From contig NZ_JANUGP010000005.1 in assembly GCF_024753135.1 (NCBI RefSeq), positions 264,071 through 328,070 of the forward strand: 64,000 bases of DNA. Reading direction: 5' to 3'. The notes under the pieces are model-generated. The model was not told the DNA's origin. It was given only the letters and a program-made list of their open reading frames with translations, and ran no database searches. Below are positions 42,427-53,142 of the stretch, in pieces. Every line of letters begins with the position of its first letter. Position 1 is the stretch's first letter. This DNA is from Streptomyces pyxinicus (GTDB lineage Bacteria; Actinomycetota; Actinomycetes; Streptomycetales; Streptomycetaceae). The position numbers were made by a program, and so were the translations under genes.

Positions 42427-43776
42427 ATGCCAACCTCCCCCGCTGTCACGCGTATCGCCCTGTTCCTGCTGTGCTGCGCGGTCCTGGTCATCGTGTTCTC
42501 ATACGTCCCCTTTCAGCGATGGCTGTCGCACAGGGTGAGGAATCCGGCGCGGAGCTGGCTACGCCGCAGGAGGAATGCGATACGTGCCCGCCACGACGAA
42601 CTCGTCAACACGCTCATGAGTCGCACGATCAACCAAGTCGCCCCGGTCATCGCCGAAACTCTTCCGGAAAGCGACCTGCGGGCACGCCCTCTCATCGTGG
42701 AAGCCACCTTGAAGTGGTGGCGAGCCGCCCTGTGGGCCATCCCAGCCCGAGCTCTTGGTCTCCTGGTCCTCGTGTACTGCACAGCGAACCTCGAAGCGAT
42801 CGTCGAATTCATCCGCAACCCGCCAGAGCACGACGATGGCCTTCCACAGGACTCCGCCAGCGGCTCCGGGCACAGCTATGCGCGGGACGCTCCGCCGCCA
42901 GACCCTCTGGGCGCACTCTTCAAGGGTATGAAGGACGCCGCCGCGTGGATCATTCACAAAGTGGTGGACGGAGTCTCAGCGGTCAAACATCTTGGGTCGC
43001 TTGCTCCGTCTTGGGGGGTCCTCACACCGCTGATCTACCTCGTCTTGATCCTCACGATTCTCCTTACGCTCAAGGCGCTCTACCCGTTTGTCATCGCCCT
43101 GACGAACGGGGCACGACAGATCCCGCCGGAGAACTCCAGCCATCAGCGTTCCGCACGTCGAGCCCGGCATCCCGCCACCGTTGATGACGAGGCGCACTAC
43201 AGGCCCGTCGTGGTGCTATTGCTCACTGCCGCCGACTGCGCTCGCACCTGGCGCGCGTGGGGCCAAGGCTCTCCGTTGAACACGCAGAAAGTATCTGTGC
43301 GACGTGCCGAATACGTCATCCGGAATGCCTGGCGAACCGGAAGCGCGTACAACTCCTGGTCAGAACGCGCGCGGCAGCGTCACGCTCTCAAGGCCCACGC
43401 CGCGAAGGTGATCGGGACACTTCGCGCAGTCGAGGCTCGCCAGTACACCGATCCCGACATCGGCATGGTCCTTCAGGAACTGGCCGACATGCTGCTCACC
43501 ATCGCCGAGCGCTATGCGGAAGGGCGCATCGGGCAACTCCTGGACGATGTCGACGCGGCGGAAGCCGCCACCGACTACGAGTGGCTGCGCCTGTTGGGCG
43601 TCGGTGCGTTCGGCGTCGGGGCCTTGGTCGCTGCGTCGATGGCAAAGCTTCCGGAGGAGGCCAACGGTGTCCTGGTCGGTCTGGCCCTGCTGCTGGCCGG
43701 CTCCTGGCTCTTCAGGCACAGGCTGACGCATCCGATGGACCTGATTGATGTGCTGCGAGGCGCCGACCGAAAGTGA
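42427..43776 (+). CDS. Multi-span membrane protein, unrecognised
   Basis: 449 residues from ATG 42427 (GTG 42415 also possible; neither has a good ribosome site). Hydrophobic spans lie near 8-28 (IALFLLCCAVLVIVFSYVPF), 100-125 (ALGLLVLVYCTANLEAIV), 200-228 (LIYLVLILTILLTLKALYPF), 395-412 (LRLLGVGAFGVGALVAAS) and 418-436 (GVLVGLALLLAGSWLF). Between spans 3 and 4 is a cytoplasmic helical region of about 165 residues, with charged motifs RRAEYVIRNAWRTGSAYNSW and ELADMLLTIAERYAEGRIGQ. Codon use is less GC3-extreme than in the core genes, consistent with acquired DNA. No family recognised. Confidence 0.7.
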   Translation: MPTSPAVTRIALFLLCCAVLVIVFSYVPFQRWLSHRVRNPARSWLRRRRNAIRARHDELVNTLMSRTINQVAPVIAETLPESDLRARPLIVEATLKWWRAALWAIPARALGLLVLVYCTANLEAIVEFIRNPPEHDDGLPQDSASGSGHSYARDAPPPDPLGALFKGMKDAAAWIIHKVVDGVSAVKHLGSLAPSWGVLTPLIYLVLILTILLTLKALYPFVIALTNGARQIPPENSSHQRSARRARHPATVDDEAHYRPVVVLLLTAADCARTWRAWGQGSPLNTQKVSVRRAEYVIRNAWRTGSAYNSWSERARQRHALKAHAAKVIGTLRAVEARQYTDPDIGMVLQELADMLLTIAERYAEGRIGQLLDDVDAAEAATDYEWLRLLGVGAFGVGALVAASMAKLPEEANGVLVGLALLLAGSWLFRHRLTHPMDLIDVLRGADRK

Positions 43777-44130
43777 GGGGCGCTCAAGGTGTCGGCGAGA
43801 CCAGCAGCGGTAACGATCAACGGTCTCGGCCCGCTCCGCGCCGACGAAGCCACCGTCCATGACCACGGTCGGTGTGTCCGGATCGCCGGCCGACATGCCG
43901 CCCAGGGAGCGGTCGACAGTCGCCCGGGAAGATCTGGGAGGGGGCGGGGCCACTCCCACTCGGAGACAATGCGAGGCGGTCCGCCTGCCTTCGGCAGCGG
44001 GCTGCGAGGCACCATCAGCAACGCCGCGAGGCTAGGACAAGAGGCGCCCACCGCGGCGAGCAGCGCGGTCACTTGTTCCCCGCTCGCCGCTGCCGACGCC
44101 TCAATCACCCGATCGAGTCCCTCGCTCGCG
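43777..44130. other. Right-hand junction of the accessory region, no supported gene
   Basis: About 350 bases between the membrane-protein gene and the 3' end of the radical SAM gene. On the minus strand a frame beginning MGTCIDASEGLDRVIEASAA (from 44147) reads for about 60 residues with reasonable codon use and then degenerates. It may be a remnant of a truncated gene, but I cannot identify it. Confidence 0.4.
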
Positions 44131-46107
<1,977 letters not shown>

Positions 46108-46170
46108 GAGCTGACGGGGGTACAGGGGTGACCATCTAGCGTAACCCGCCCGGCGGGCTCCGCCGTACGC

Positions 46171-47685
46171 TCAGCCGGCCGGCCCCCGGTCCAGCTCCTT
46201 CCCAAGGCCGGGCAGGGCCGCCTCCGCCTGGGCCGCCCGGCTCTCCTCCCTGCCGTACAGCAGCCCGTAGGTGAAGGCGCTCTCCCCCGCCTCCTGCGCC
46301 GCCGCGGCCAGCTCGCGCAGGGCGCGGCGGGCCATGACGCTGTCCTGGTGCTCGCCGAGCAGGGAGGTGAGGGACTTCATGGTCCCCGTCAGGGTGCGGG
46401 CGGGGGTGCCGAGGGCGGGGGTCGCCGCCTCGGCCGCGTACCGGGTGCGCTTGGCCTTCTTGCGGGCCTCGTGGAGCGCCAGGTCGCGTGCGGTGCCGGG
46501 TGGGAGGTCCAGGGCCCGGGAGAGGAGGGCCGTCACTTTGGTCAGGTCCCTGTGTACGGCCTTCTTCAGCTCCTTCTCCGGGTTCCTGGCCGCCGGTCTC
46601 AGGAGGGGTGGGACGGCCAGCAGGGCGTCCAGGCCGTTCAGGAGGGTGAGGTGGCGGGGGGAGTCGAGGACACCGATGAGATGGGTGTGGGCAGCGATGC
46701 CGCGGGTCTTGGTCCAGGACGTCAGCCGGGCGTGGGCGGGGCCGGTGACCAGGTCGGGTGGCAGGGTGTCGAGGGCGGTGGTCAGGCGCTCGGCCAGTAC
46801 TTCCTGATCGCGGTCGCGGCCCAGCTCGCCCGCGAGCCACTTCAGCTCGGCGCCGACGGGGCCGGTGACCGAGGCGTCGAGGATGGTGCGGAAGGTGCGC
46901 AGGGTGCTGCGGGCGCGCCGGGTGGCGACCCGCATGCGGTGCACCGAGTCGGGCAGATCGCGGCGGACGGCCGGGTCCAGTTCGAGCAGGGCGTCGCGCT
47001 GGGCGCGCAGGTAGGCGAGGACGTGCTCGCCCGCGGTCACCGGCTCGGCGGGCTCGGTCTTCTTCCGGCGCCGGCGGCGGCCCCCGGCCGTCTGCTCCAG
47101 GGCGCGGGCCGGCTTGGACGGCGACCGCGAGGGGCGTACGCCCGCCTTGCGGAGGCGTCTGTCGACCTGGTCGAGGAAGGCCGGGTCGCCGTCGTCGGCG
47201 AGTTCCACCTCGATCTCGGTCCACTGGGCGGTCCCTCCCCCAGCGGTGAGGCGCTCGGCGGTCACGGCGTCGACGCTCGCCTCCGCGAGGAGGGTGCCGT
47301 CGGCGTCGACCAGGTGGCGGAGGTCGCGGGCGGAGCGCAGCCGCATCAGCGGGACCAGCTCGTCGCCACGGGCGCGGGAGCGGAGCAGGGCGGCGATCTC
47401 CGGAGGCACGGTGTCGGAGAGCGGGGCCCGGATCTCGTCGCGTACGCCGGGGGCGACCGGGAGCTTCAGGTGCCAGCCGGCGTCGGCGCCTCCGGTGCGG
47501 CGGCGCAGGGTGAGCCCGGCGGCGGCCAGGCGTTCGTCGGCGGTGTCGTAGTAGGTGGCGTCGAGCTCGACCAGTCCCTTGTCGAGGACGGCGGCCACCC
47601 CGCCGACGCCGGTCAGGTCCGGCAGGCCGCTGTCGTCGGATTCGTACTTGCGCTCGATCTCGCGTTTCGCGTCCGCGTCCGCCAT
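46171..47685 (-). CDS. CYTH and CHAD domain protein
   Basis: A 504-residue protein. Residues 5-200 are a CYTH triphosphate-tunnel domain (REIERKYESDD with the ExExK signature, then LRRRTGGADAGWHLKLP and EIEVELADD). After a basic linker (GRRRRRKKTE), residues 220-490 are a CHAD domain with conserved His/Arg patches (VHRMRVATRRARSTLRTFR, RDRDQEVLAERL, HEARKKAKRTRYAAEA, LLGEHQDSVMAR). CHAD binds polyphosphate; CYTH domains hydrolyse or bind triphosphates and polyphosphate. A role in polyphosphate metabolism is therefore likely. ATG at 47685. Confidence 0.93.
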   Translation of the reverse strand: MADADAKREIERKYESDDSGLPDLTGVGGVAAVLDKGLVELDATYYDTADERLAAAGLTLRRRTGGADAGWHLKLPVAPGVRDEIRAPLSDTVPPEIAALLRSRARGDELVPLMRLRSARDLRHLVDADGTLLAEASVDAVTAERLTAGGGTAQWTEIEVELADDGDPAFLDQVDRRLRKAGVRPSRSPSKPARALEQTAGGRRRRRKKTEPAEPVTAGEHVLAYLRAQRDALLELDPAVRRDLPDSVHRMRVATRRARSTLRTFRTILDASVTGPVGAELKWLAGELGRDRDQEVLAERLTTALDTLPPDLVTGPAHARLTSWTKTRGIAAHTHLIGVLDSPRHLTLLNGLDALLAVPPLLRPAARNPEKELKKAVHRDLTKVTALLSRALDLPPGTARDLALHEARKKAKRTRYAAEAATPALGTPARTLTGTMKSLTSLLGEHQDSVMARRALRELAAAAQEAGESAFTYGLLYGREESRAAQAEAALPGLGKELDRGPAG

Positions 47686-47745
47686 GGATCGAATCTAGTG
47701 TCGTCCGCGTCCTGGCGACAGCCGCCCGCCGGGCTCCCGGTCGTC

Positions 47746-48942
47746 CTACGCCGACATCGGTCTCTGCACCTTGATCGACTGGAGGAGTCCGATGGCGATC
47801 CACACCGCGAACATGGACGAGCCTCCGTACGACACGAACGGCAGCGGGAGGCCGGTGACCGGCATGATGCCGAGTGTCATGCCGATGTTCTCGAAGGACT
47901 GGAAGGCGAACCAGGCGACGATCCCGGCGGCCACGATCGTGCCGTACAGCTCCGTGGAGTCACGTGCTATCCGGCAGGCCCGCCACAGGACGACCCCGAT
48001 CAGGAAGACGATCAGGCCGGCGCCGAGGAAGCCCAGTTCCTCGCCCGCGACGGTGAAGACGAAGTCCGTCTGCTGCTCGGGCACGAACTGGCCGGTGGTC
48101 TGCGAGCCGTGGAACAGTCCGGCGCCGGTCAGTCCGCCGGAGCCGATGGCGATACGGGCCTGGTTGGTGTTGTAGCCCACGCCGGCCGGGTCCAGATCGG
48201 GGTTGGCGAAGGCCGCGAAGCGGTTGATCTGGTACTCGTCCAGGATGTGCAGCTGCCAGATGGCGATACAGCCGATCACCCCGGCGGTGAGCAGGCCGAA
48301 GATCCAGCGGTTGGAGGCGCCGGAGGCGAGCAGCACGCCCAGCACGATGGCGACCATGGCCAGCACCGAGCCGAGGTCGGGCATGAGCAGCAGCGCCAGG
48401 ACCGGTACGGCGGCCAGGCACAGGGCCTGGAAGACCGTGCGGTGGTCGGGGTAGGGCTTGTCGCCGGCGTCCACCCGGGCGGCCAGCAGCATCGCCGTGC
48501 CCAGGATGATGGTGACCTTGAGGAACTCGGCGGGCTGGAGCGAGAAGCCGCCGATCACCAGCCAGTTGCGCTGGCCGTTGATCGTGGCGCCGAGCGGGGT
48601 GAGGACCACCAGGGCGAGCAGCACCGACAGCCCGTACAGGATCGGCACGACGTTGCGCAGGGCGCGGTGGCCGAGCCAGATCGTGCCGATCATCAGGGCG
48701 ATCCCGATGCCGAGGTTCATCAGGTGCCGGACCAGGAAGAAGTACGGGTCGCCCTGGTTCAGCTCGGTGCGGTTGCGGGTCGCCGAGTACACCAGCAGGG
48801 AGCCCAGCAGGGACAGGGCGGTGGCCGCGAAGAGGATCGGCCAGTCCAGTCTGCGGGTGAGCGAGTCACGGGCGAAGAGCCTGGTCCAGCCGGCCCGCTC
48901 GGGGCCGTACCCGGAGACGGAGAAGCTGTTCACGCCGGTCAT
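47746..48942 (-). CDS. rodA: RodA/SEDS peptidoglycan glycosyltransferase
   Basis: A 398-residue polytopic protein (about ten spans) of the SEDS family, which polymerises lipid II with a class B PBP partner. Signatures: GATINGQRNWLVIGGFSLQPAE, LLMPDLGSVLAM, ARIAIGSGGLTGAGLFHG, QQTDFVFTVAGEELGFLGAG and GLPLPFVSYGGSSM. The ATG overlaps the mrdA stop (ATGA), so RodA and PBP2 are made from one coupled unit. In S. coelicolor this locus (sfr) acts in sporulation wall synthesis. Confidence 0.95.
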   Translation of the reverse strand: MTGVNSFSVSGYGPERAGWTRLFARDSLTRRLDWPILFAATALSLLGSLLVYSATRNRTELNQGDPYFFLVRHLMNLGIGIALMIGTIWLGHRALRNVVPILYGLSVLLALVVLTPLGATINGQRNWLVIGGFSLQPAEFLKVTIILGTAMLLAARVDAGDKPYPDHRTVFQALCLAAVPVLALLLMPDLGSVLAMVAIVLGVLLASGASNRWIFGLLTAGVIGCIAIWQLHILDEYQINRFAAFANPDLDPAGVGYNTNQARIAIGSGGLTGAGLFHGSQTTGQFVPEQQTDFVFTVAGEELGFLGAGLIVFLIGVVLWRACRIARDSTELYGTIVAAGIVAWFAFQSFENIGMTLGIMPVTGLPLPFVSYGGSSMFAVWIAIGLLQSIKVQRPMSA

Positions 48943-51188
48943 GTGGGCATCCTCCGGCTTCCGCGCCTGCGGGACCTTCTGCGGGTGTCACGGTTGCCCG
49001 TGCCGGGCGAGGGCGAGGTGGCCGGCTGCTGGTCCTCGCCGTTGGTGGCGTTGTTCTTCTGGGAGGCCTCGACGTCCTTCGCCGGGTCGCCGCTGATCTT
49101 GGGGTTGACGATGGTGCCGTCCGGGCGGACCTTCGGCAGGCCCTTCTGCGGCTGGGGCAGCAGCGCCTTCTTGTTGTCGATGGAGCCGTCGCCCTGGACG
49201 CCGTAGAGCGAGCTGTAGATGTTGCGCACGGCCTCACCGGAGGCTCCGGAACCCGTACCGGCCTGGGCGATCGTCATGATCACCGTGTAGTCCTTGGAGT
49301 ACGTGGCGAGCCAGGAGGTGGTCTGCTTGCCGTAGACCTCCGCCGTGCCCGTCTTGGCGTGCAGCGGGATCTTGTTCTGGGGCCAGCCGCCGAACTTCCA
49401 GGCGGCGGTACCGCGGGTGATGACGCCGGCGAAGGCGTCGTCCATGCCCTTCAGGGTGGCCTGGCCGACCGGCAGCTTGCCGCTCTTCTTCGGCTTGATC
49501 GGGGTGACGGTCTTGCCGTCGGCGCTGACGACGGCCTTGCCGATGGTCGGCTGGTACATCGTGCCGCCGTTGGCGACGGCGCCGTAGATCACGGCCTCCT
49601 GGATCGGGGTGACGAGGGTGTCGCCCTGGCCGATGGAGTAGTTGATCGAGTCACCCTCGCGCATCTTGTTGCCCTCTAGGCAGTTCTCGTACGCGATCTT
49701 CTGGACGTAGGTGCCGTCCTTCTTGCCGGACTTGCACCAGGCGTCCTTGTTGGCCTTCCAGTAGTCCTGCTTCCACTTGCGGTCCGGGACCCGGCCGGTG
49801 ACCTCGTTGGGCAGGTCGACGCCGGTCTCCTTGCCGAGGCCGAACTGGTGGGCGGCCTTGTAGAAGTAGTCCTTCGGCTTGCCCGGCTTGGGGTTGATGC
49901 CGCCGTCCTTCTTCCACTCCTTGTCGGCGAGGCCGTAGAAGACGGTGTCGCAGGAGACTTCGAGGGCGCGGCCGAGCGAGATGGGGCCGAAGCTCTCGCC
50001 CTCGAAGTTCTTGAAGACCTGGCTGCCGACCGAGTAGGAGCTGGTGCAGGGGTAGCCGCCGTCCCACGGGTAGCCGGCCTCCACCGCGGCGGCCGTGGAG
50101 ACCACCTTGAACGTGGAGCCGGGCGCCGCCTGACCCTGTATGGCCCGGTTGAGCAGGGGGTAGTCGGACGTCTTGCCGGTGAGGGCCTTGTAGTCCTTGG
50201 CGGAGATGCCGCCCACCCACACGTTCGGGTCGTAGGTCGGGGCGGAGGCCATGGCGACGATCCGGCCGGTCTTGGCCTCCATCACGACGACCGCGCCGGA
50301 GTCGGCCTTGTAATTGGTGCCGGTGATCTTGTCGTACTGCCCGCGGGCGGCCTTCATCGCCTTGTCGAGTTCGTACTCGGCGACGCGCTGCACCCGGGAG
50401 TCGATGCTGGTGACCAGGTTGGAACCGGCCTCGGCCGCGTCCGACTTGGCCTTGCCGATGACCCGGCCGAGGTTGTCCACCTCATAGCGGGTGACGCCGG
50501 CCTTGCCGCGCAGCATCTTGTCGTACTGCCGCTCCAGGCCGGAGCGGCCGACCATGTCGGAGCGCAGATAGGGCGAGTCGGTGTCCTTGGCCTGCTGGAT
50601 CTCGTCGTCCGTGACCGGGGACAGATAGCCGAGCACCTGGGCGGTGTTGGACTTGCCCGGCCCCGCGTACCGGCGCACGGCCTCGGGTTCGGCGGTGATG
50701 CCGGGGAAGTCCTCGGAGCGCTCGCGGATCTGGAGGGCCTGCTTGGCGGTGGCCTCGTCGGTGATGGGGATCGGCTGGTACGGCGAGCCGTTCCAGCAGG
50801 GCTGGGGGGTCTTGGCGTCGCACAGCCGGACCTTCTGCAGGACGTCGTCGGGCTTCATGCCGAGGACGCCGGCCAGCTTGGTGAGGACGGCCTTGCCGTC
50901 GTCCTTCTGCTTGAGCAGGTCGGTGCGGGAGGCGGAGACGACCAGCCGGGTCTCGTTGTCCGCGAGGGGGACGCCGCGGGCGTCCAGGATGTCGCCGCGC
51001 ACGGCGGGGTCCACGACCTGCTGGACGTGGTTGCCCGACGCCTCCCGCTGGTAGGCGGCGCCCTCGCGGATCTGGAGGTACCACAGCCGGCCGCCGAGCG
51101 TGCCGAGCAGGGAGAGGACGAGAATCTGGATCACGACGAGCCTGATCTGGACCCGTGGGGTCCGACCGGTCTCGGGGATGTTGGTCAC
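48939..51188 (-). CDS. mrdA: Penicillin-binding protein 2 (class B transpeptidase)
   Basis: A 749-residue protein with one N-terminal span (LVVIQILVLSLLGTLGGRLW), a PBP dimerisation/pedestal domain and a transpeptidase domain. The catalytic Ser is in AAPGSTFKVVSTAAAV (SxxK, about 360). The second motif region is NYSIGQGDTLVTP. The third is HAKTGTAEVYG (KTG, about 610). A disordered tail ends RRRSRRRGSRRMPT. Two Cys pairs (LCDAKTPQPC and the WCKSG/ENCLEG pair) may form disulphides outside the membrane. GTG start with GAGAGGGGGAGG upstream. Partner of RodA. Confidence 0.96.
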   Translation of the reverse strand: MTNIPETGRTPRVQIRLVVIQILVLSLLGTLGGRLWYLQIREGAAYQREASGNHVQQVVDPAVRGDILDARGVPLADNETRLVVSASRTDLLKQKDDGKAVLTKLAGVLGMKPDDVLQKVRLCDAKTPQPCWNGSPYQPIPITDEATAKQALQIRERSEDFPGITAEPEAVRRYAGPGKSNTAQVLGYLSPVTDDEIQQAKDTDSPYLRSDMVGRSGLERQYDKMLRGKAGVTRYEVDNLGRVIGKAKSDAAEAGSNLVTSIDSRVQRVAEYELDKAMKAARGQYDKITGTNYKADSGAVVVMEAKTGRIVAMASAPTYDPNVWVGGISAKDYKALTGKTSDYPLLNRAIQGQAAPGSTFKVVSTAAAVEAGYPWDGGYPCTSSYSVGSQVFKNFEGESFGPISLGRALEVSCDTVFYGLADKEWKKDGGINPKPGKPKDYFYKAAHQFGLGKETGVDLPNEVTGRVPDRKWKQDYWKANKDAWCKSGKKDGTYVQKIAYENCLEGNKMREGDSINYSIGQGDTLVTPIQEAVIYGAVANGGTMYQPTIGKAVVSADGKTVTPIKPKKSGKLPVGQATLKGMDDAFAGVITRGTAAWKFGGWPQNKIPLHAKTGTAEVYGKQTTSWLATYSKDYTVIMTIAQAGTGSGASGEAVRNIYSSLYGVQGDGSIDNKKALLPQPQKGLPKVRPDGTIVNPKISGDPAKDVEASQKNNATNGEDQQPATSPSPGTGNRDTRRRSRRRGSRRMPT

Positions 51189-51227
51189 TGCGGCTGCCTC
51201 CCCCTCTCAGTGCGCGGATGGGCCGGC

Positions 51228-51271
51228 CACGCCGGCACGTACGCATGACGCACGCCGGCACGTACGCATGA
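51228..51271. repeat. Tandem 21-bp direct repeat upstream of mrdA
   Basis: CACGCCGGCACGTACGCATGA occurs at 51228-51248 and again at 51251-51271 with two bases (CG) between. It lies in the mreD-mrdA spacer, about 40 bases upstream of the mrdA start. Each copy contains CGTACG. Confidence 0.9.
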
Positions 51272-51336
51272 TGAACGATCAGTCTGTGAACCCGCGTTCC
51301 GGGAAAGCTGCCTCGTTCGGGTGAACTCCGGGCCCG

Positions 51337-52014
51337 TCACAGCCGCTTGACCCCCTTGATCCGGCCGACCCGCGCGGAACGGGTGCGGGCCTTCGCCTTC
51401 AGCGCGCCGAGGCCGCCGCGCTGGCTGCCGATGCGCAGCCCGGTGCCGGAGGAGAGCCACCCGGAGGAGATGTCGCCGGCCTTGGTGGCCGGGCCGGTCT
51501 CGGCGAGCGGGTCGTTGTCGGCGCGGCGGGCCAGCCACATGATCGCCGGGACCACGAACGGCGCGAGCAGCAGGTCGTACAGGGCGGCCGAGATCAGCAG
51601 GCTGGGCAGGCCCACATGGCGGGCGGCGGTGTCGCCGACGAGGGCGCCGACCCCGGCGTACAGCAGGGTGGAGCCGACGGCGGCGGCGACCACGACGACC
51701 ATCGGGCCGGTCGCCGACTTGAGGCGGCCGTTCTCGGGTTTGACGAGCCCGGCGAAGTAGCCGATGACGCACAGCACGAGGGCGTAGCGGCCGGCCGCGT
51801 GATCGGCGGGCGGGGCCAGGTCGGCCAGCAGCCCGGCGCCGAACCCGACGAGGGCGCCGCCGACATGGCCGTACACCATGGCGAGGCCGAGGACGGTGAG
51901 GAGCAGCAGGTCGGGGACGGCGCCCGGCAGGTGCAGGCGGGCGAGGACGCTCACCTGGATCACCAGGGCCACGACGACCAGGGCGCTGGAGAGCAGGATC
52001 CGGTTGAGACGCAT
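51337..52014 (-). CDS. mreD: Rod shape-determining protein MreD
   Basis: A 225-residue membrane protein with five to six spans (ILLSSALVVVALVIQVSVLA, DLLLLTVLGLAMVYG, ALYDLLLAPFVVPAIMWLA). It has a basic C-terminal extension of about 60 residues ending TRSARVGRIKGVKRL that is longer than in rod-shaped Firmicutes. Starts 14 bases after the mreC stop. Part of the Mre complex for spore-wall synthesis in Streptomyces. Confidence 0.93.
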   Translation of the reverse strand: MRLNRILLSSALVVVALVIQVSVLARLHLPGAVPDLLLLTVLGLAMVYGHVGGALVGFGAGLLADLAPPADHAAGRYALVLCVIGYFAGLVKPENGRLKSATGPMVVVVAAAVGSTLLYAGVGALVGDTAARHVGLPSLLISAALYDLLLAPFVVPAIMWLARRADNDPLAETGPATKAGDISSGWLSSGTGLRIGSQRGGLGALKAKARTRSARVGRIKGVKRL

Positions 52015-52028
52015 GGCGAAGTCAGCTC

Positions 52029-52976
52029 CTACTGCTGCTCTTGCTGCTGGTCGTCGGTGGGGGCGCCCGCCGAGGGGGTCACCGTGACGGTCACCGTCGG
52101 CGTCGGGACCGGCTTGGGCTTGGCCGGCAGCACGGTGTCGCGCGGGTCCTTCTTGGGCCCCTGGACCACCACGCCGACGACGTCCAGCTTGGTGAAGCTG
52201 ACGTACGGGGTGACGTAGAGGGTGCGGGTCAGGCCGCCGCCGGAGGGGTCGACGCGGGAGACGACACCGACCGGGACGCCGGGCACGAACGGCTTGTCGG
52301 CCTGCGAGCCGAAGGTGACGAGCCGGTCGCCCTTCTTCACCTCCGCCTTGCCGTTGAGCAGTTCCACGCGCAGCGGGCGGTCGCCCTGCCCGGAGGCGAA
52401 GCCGAGTTCGTCGCCGCCCTCCATCCGGGTGCCGACGGTGAAGTCCGGGTCGTTGGCGAGCAGCACGGTGGAGGTGCCGGGGCCGACCGTGGTGACGCGG
52501 CCGACCAGGCCGTCGCCGTTGAGCACGGTCATGTCGCGCCGGATGCCGTCGTCGGCGCCGGCGTCGATGGTGATGGTCCAGGAGAAGCCCTGTGCCGACC
52601 CTATGGCGATGACCTGGGCGCCCTTGATGCCGTACTGGCCCTCGCCGGCGATCTTCAGCATCTTGTCGAGCTGCTTGAGGCGGCTGCGGTTGCGGTCGTC
52701 GCTGCCGAGTTTGGCCTTGAGGGCCGCGTTCTCCTTCTCCAGGGCGGCGAGCCGGTCGTGCCGGGTGCCGGAGTCGCGGATCGCCGAGACGGCGTCGCCG
52801 ACCGGGTCGACCGCGGAGGACAGTCCGTTCTCGACCGGGCCGAAGGCCGCTGCCGCGGCCTGCCGGGCGCCGTCGACCGGGGAGTTCCGGCCCCCTCGGA
52901 TGTCCACCGTGATCAACGCGAACGCGATGGCGATCAGCAGGACCAGGAGCAGCCGGCTCTCTTTGGTGTCCCTCAC
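52029..52976 (-). CDS. mreC: Rod shape-determining protein MreC
   Basis: A 315-residue protein with an N-terminal span (LLLVLLIAIAFALITVD) and a short coiled coil (DRLAALEKENAALKAKL). The beta-barrel domain includes GAQVIAIGSAQGFSWTITID, GLVGRVTTVGPGTSTVLL and PVGVVSRVDPSGGGLTRTLY. A Pro/Thr/Gln-rich tail follows. GTG start. It links MreB inside to PBP2/RodA outside. Confidence 0.95.
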   Translation of the reverse strand: MRDTKESRLLLVLLIAIAFALITVDIRGGRNSPVDGARQAAAAAFGPVENGLSSAVDPVGDAVSAIRDSGTRHDRLAALEKENAALKAKLGSDDRNRSRLKQLDKMLKIAGEGQYGIKGAQVIAIGSAQGFSWTITIDAGADDGIRRDMTVLNGDGLVGRVTTVGPGTSTVLLANDPDFTVGTRMEGGDELGFASGQGDRPLRVELLNGKAEVKKGDRLVTFGSQADKPFVPGVPVGVVSRVDPSGGGLTRTLYVTPYVSFTKLDVVGVVVQGPKKDPRDTVLPAKPKPVPTPTVTVTVTPSAGAPTDDQQQEQQ

Positions 52977-53093
52977 GTGCGGCGGCCGTGCCCTTCCTCG
53001 ATAGGAATTCGGCGGGTCTTCGGAATACGCGAAATGGTGCGGCGCGAACCCAAGAGGCCCATTTGGGGGAGCTTATGCCTGTATATCAACGAT

Positions 53094-53127
53094 CCGCCGT
53101 ACGAGAGGAGATCGTCTCGTACGGCGG
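53094..53127. terminator. Hairpin after mreB
   Basis: CCGCCGTACGAGA and its exact complement flank an 8-base loop, 16 bases past the mreB stop. No T run. It probably reduces read-through into mreC. Confidence 0.7.
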
Positions 53128-53142
53128 AATCGAGGAGTCATC

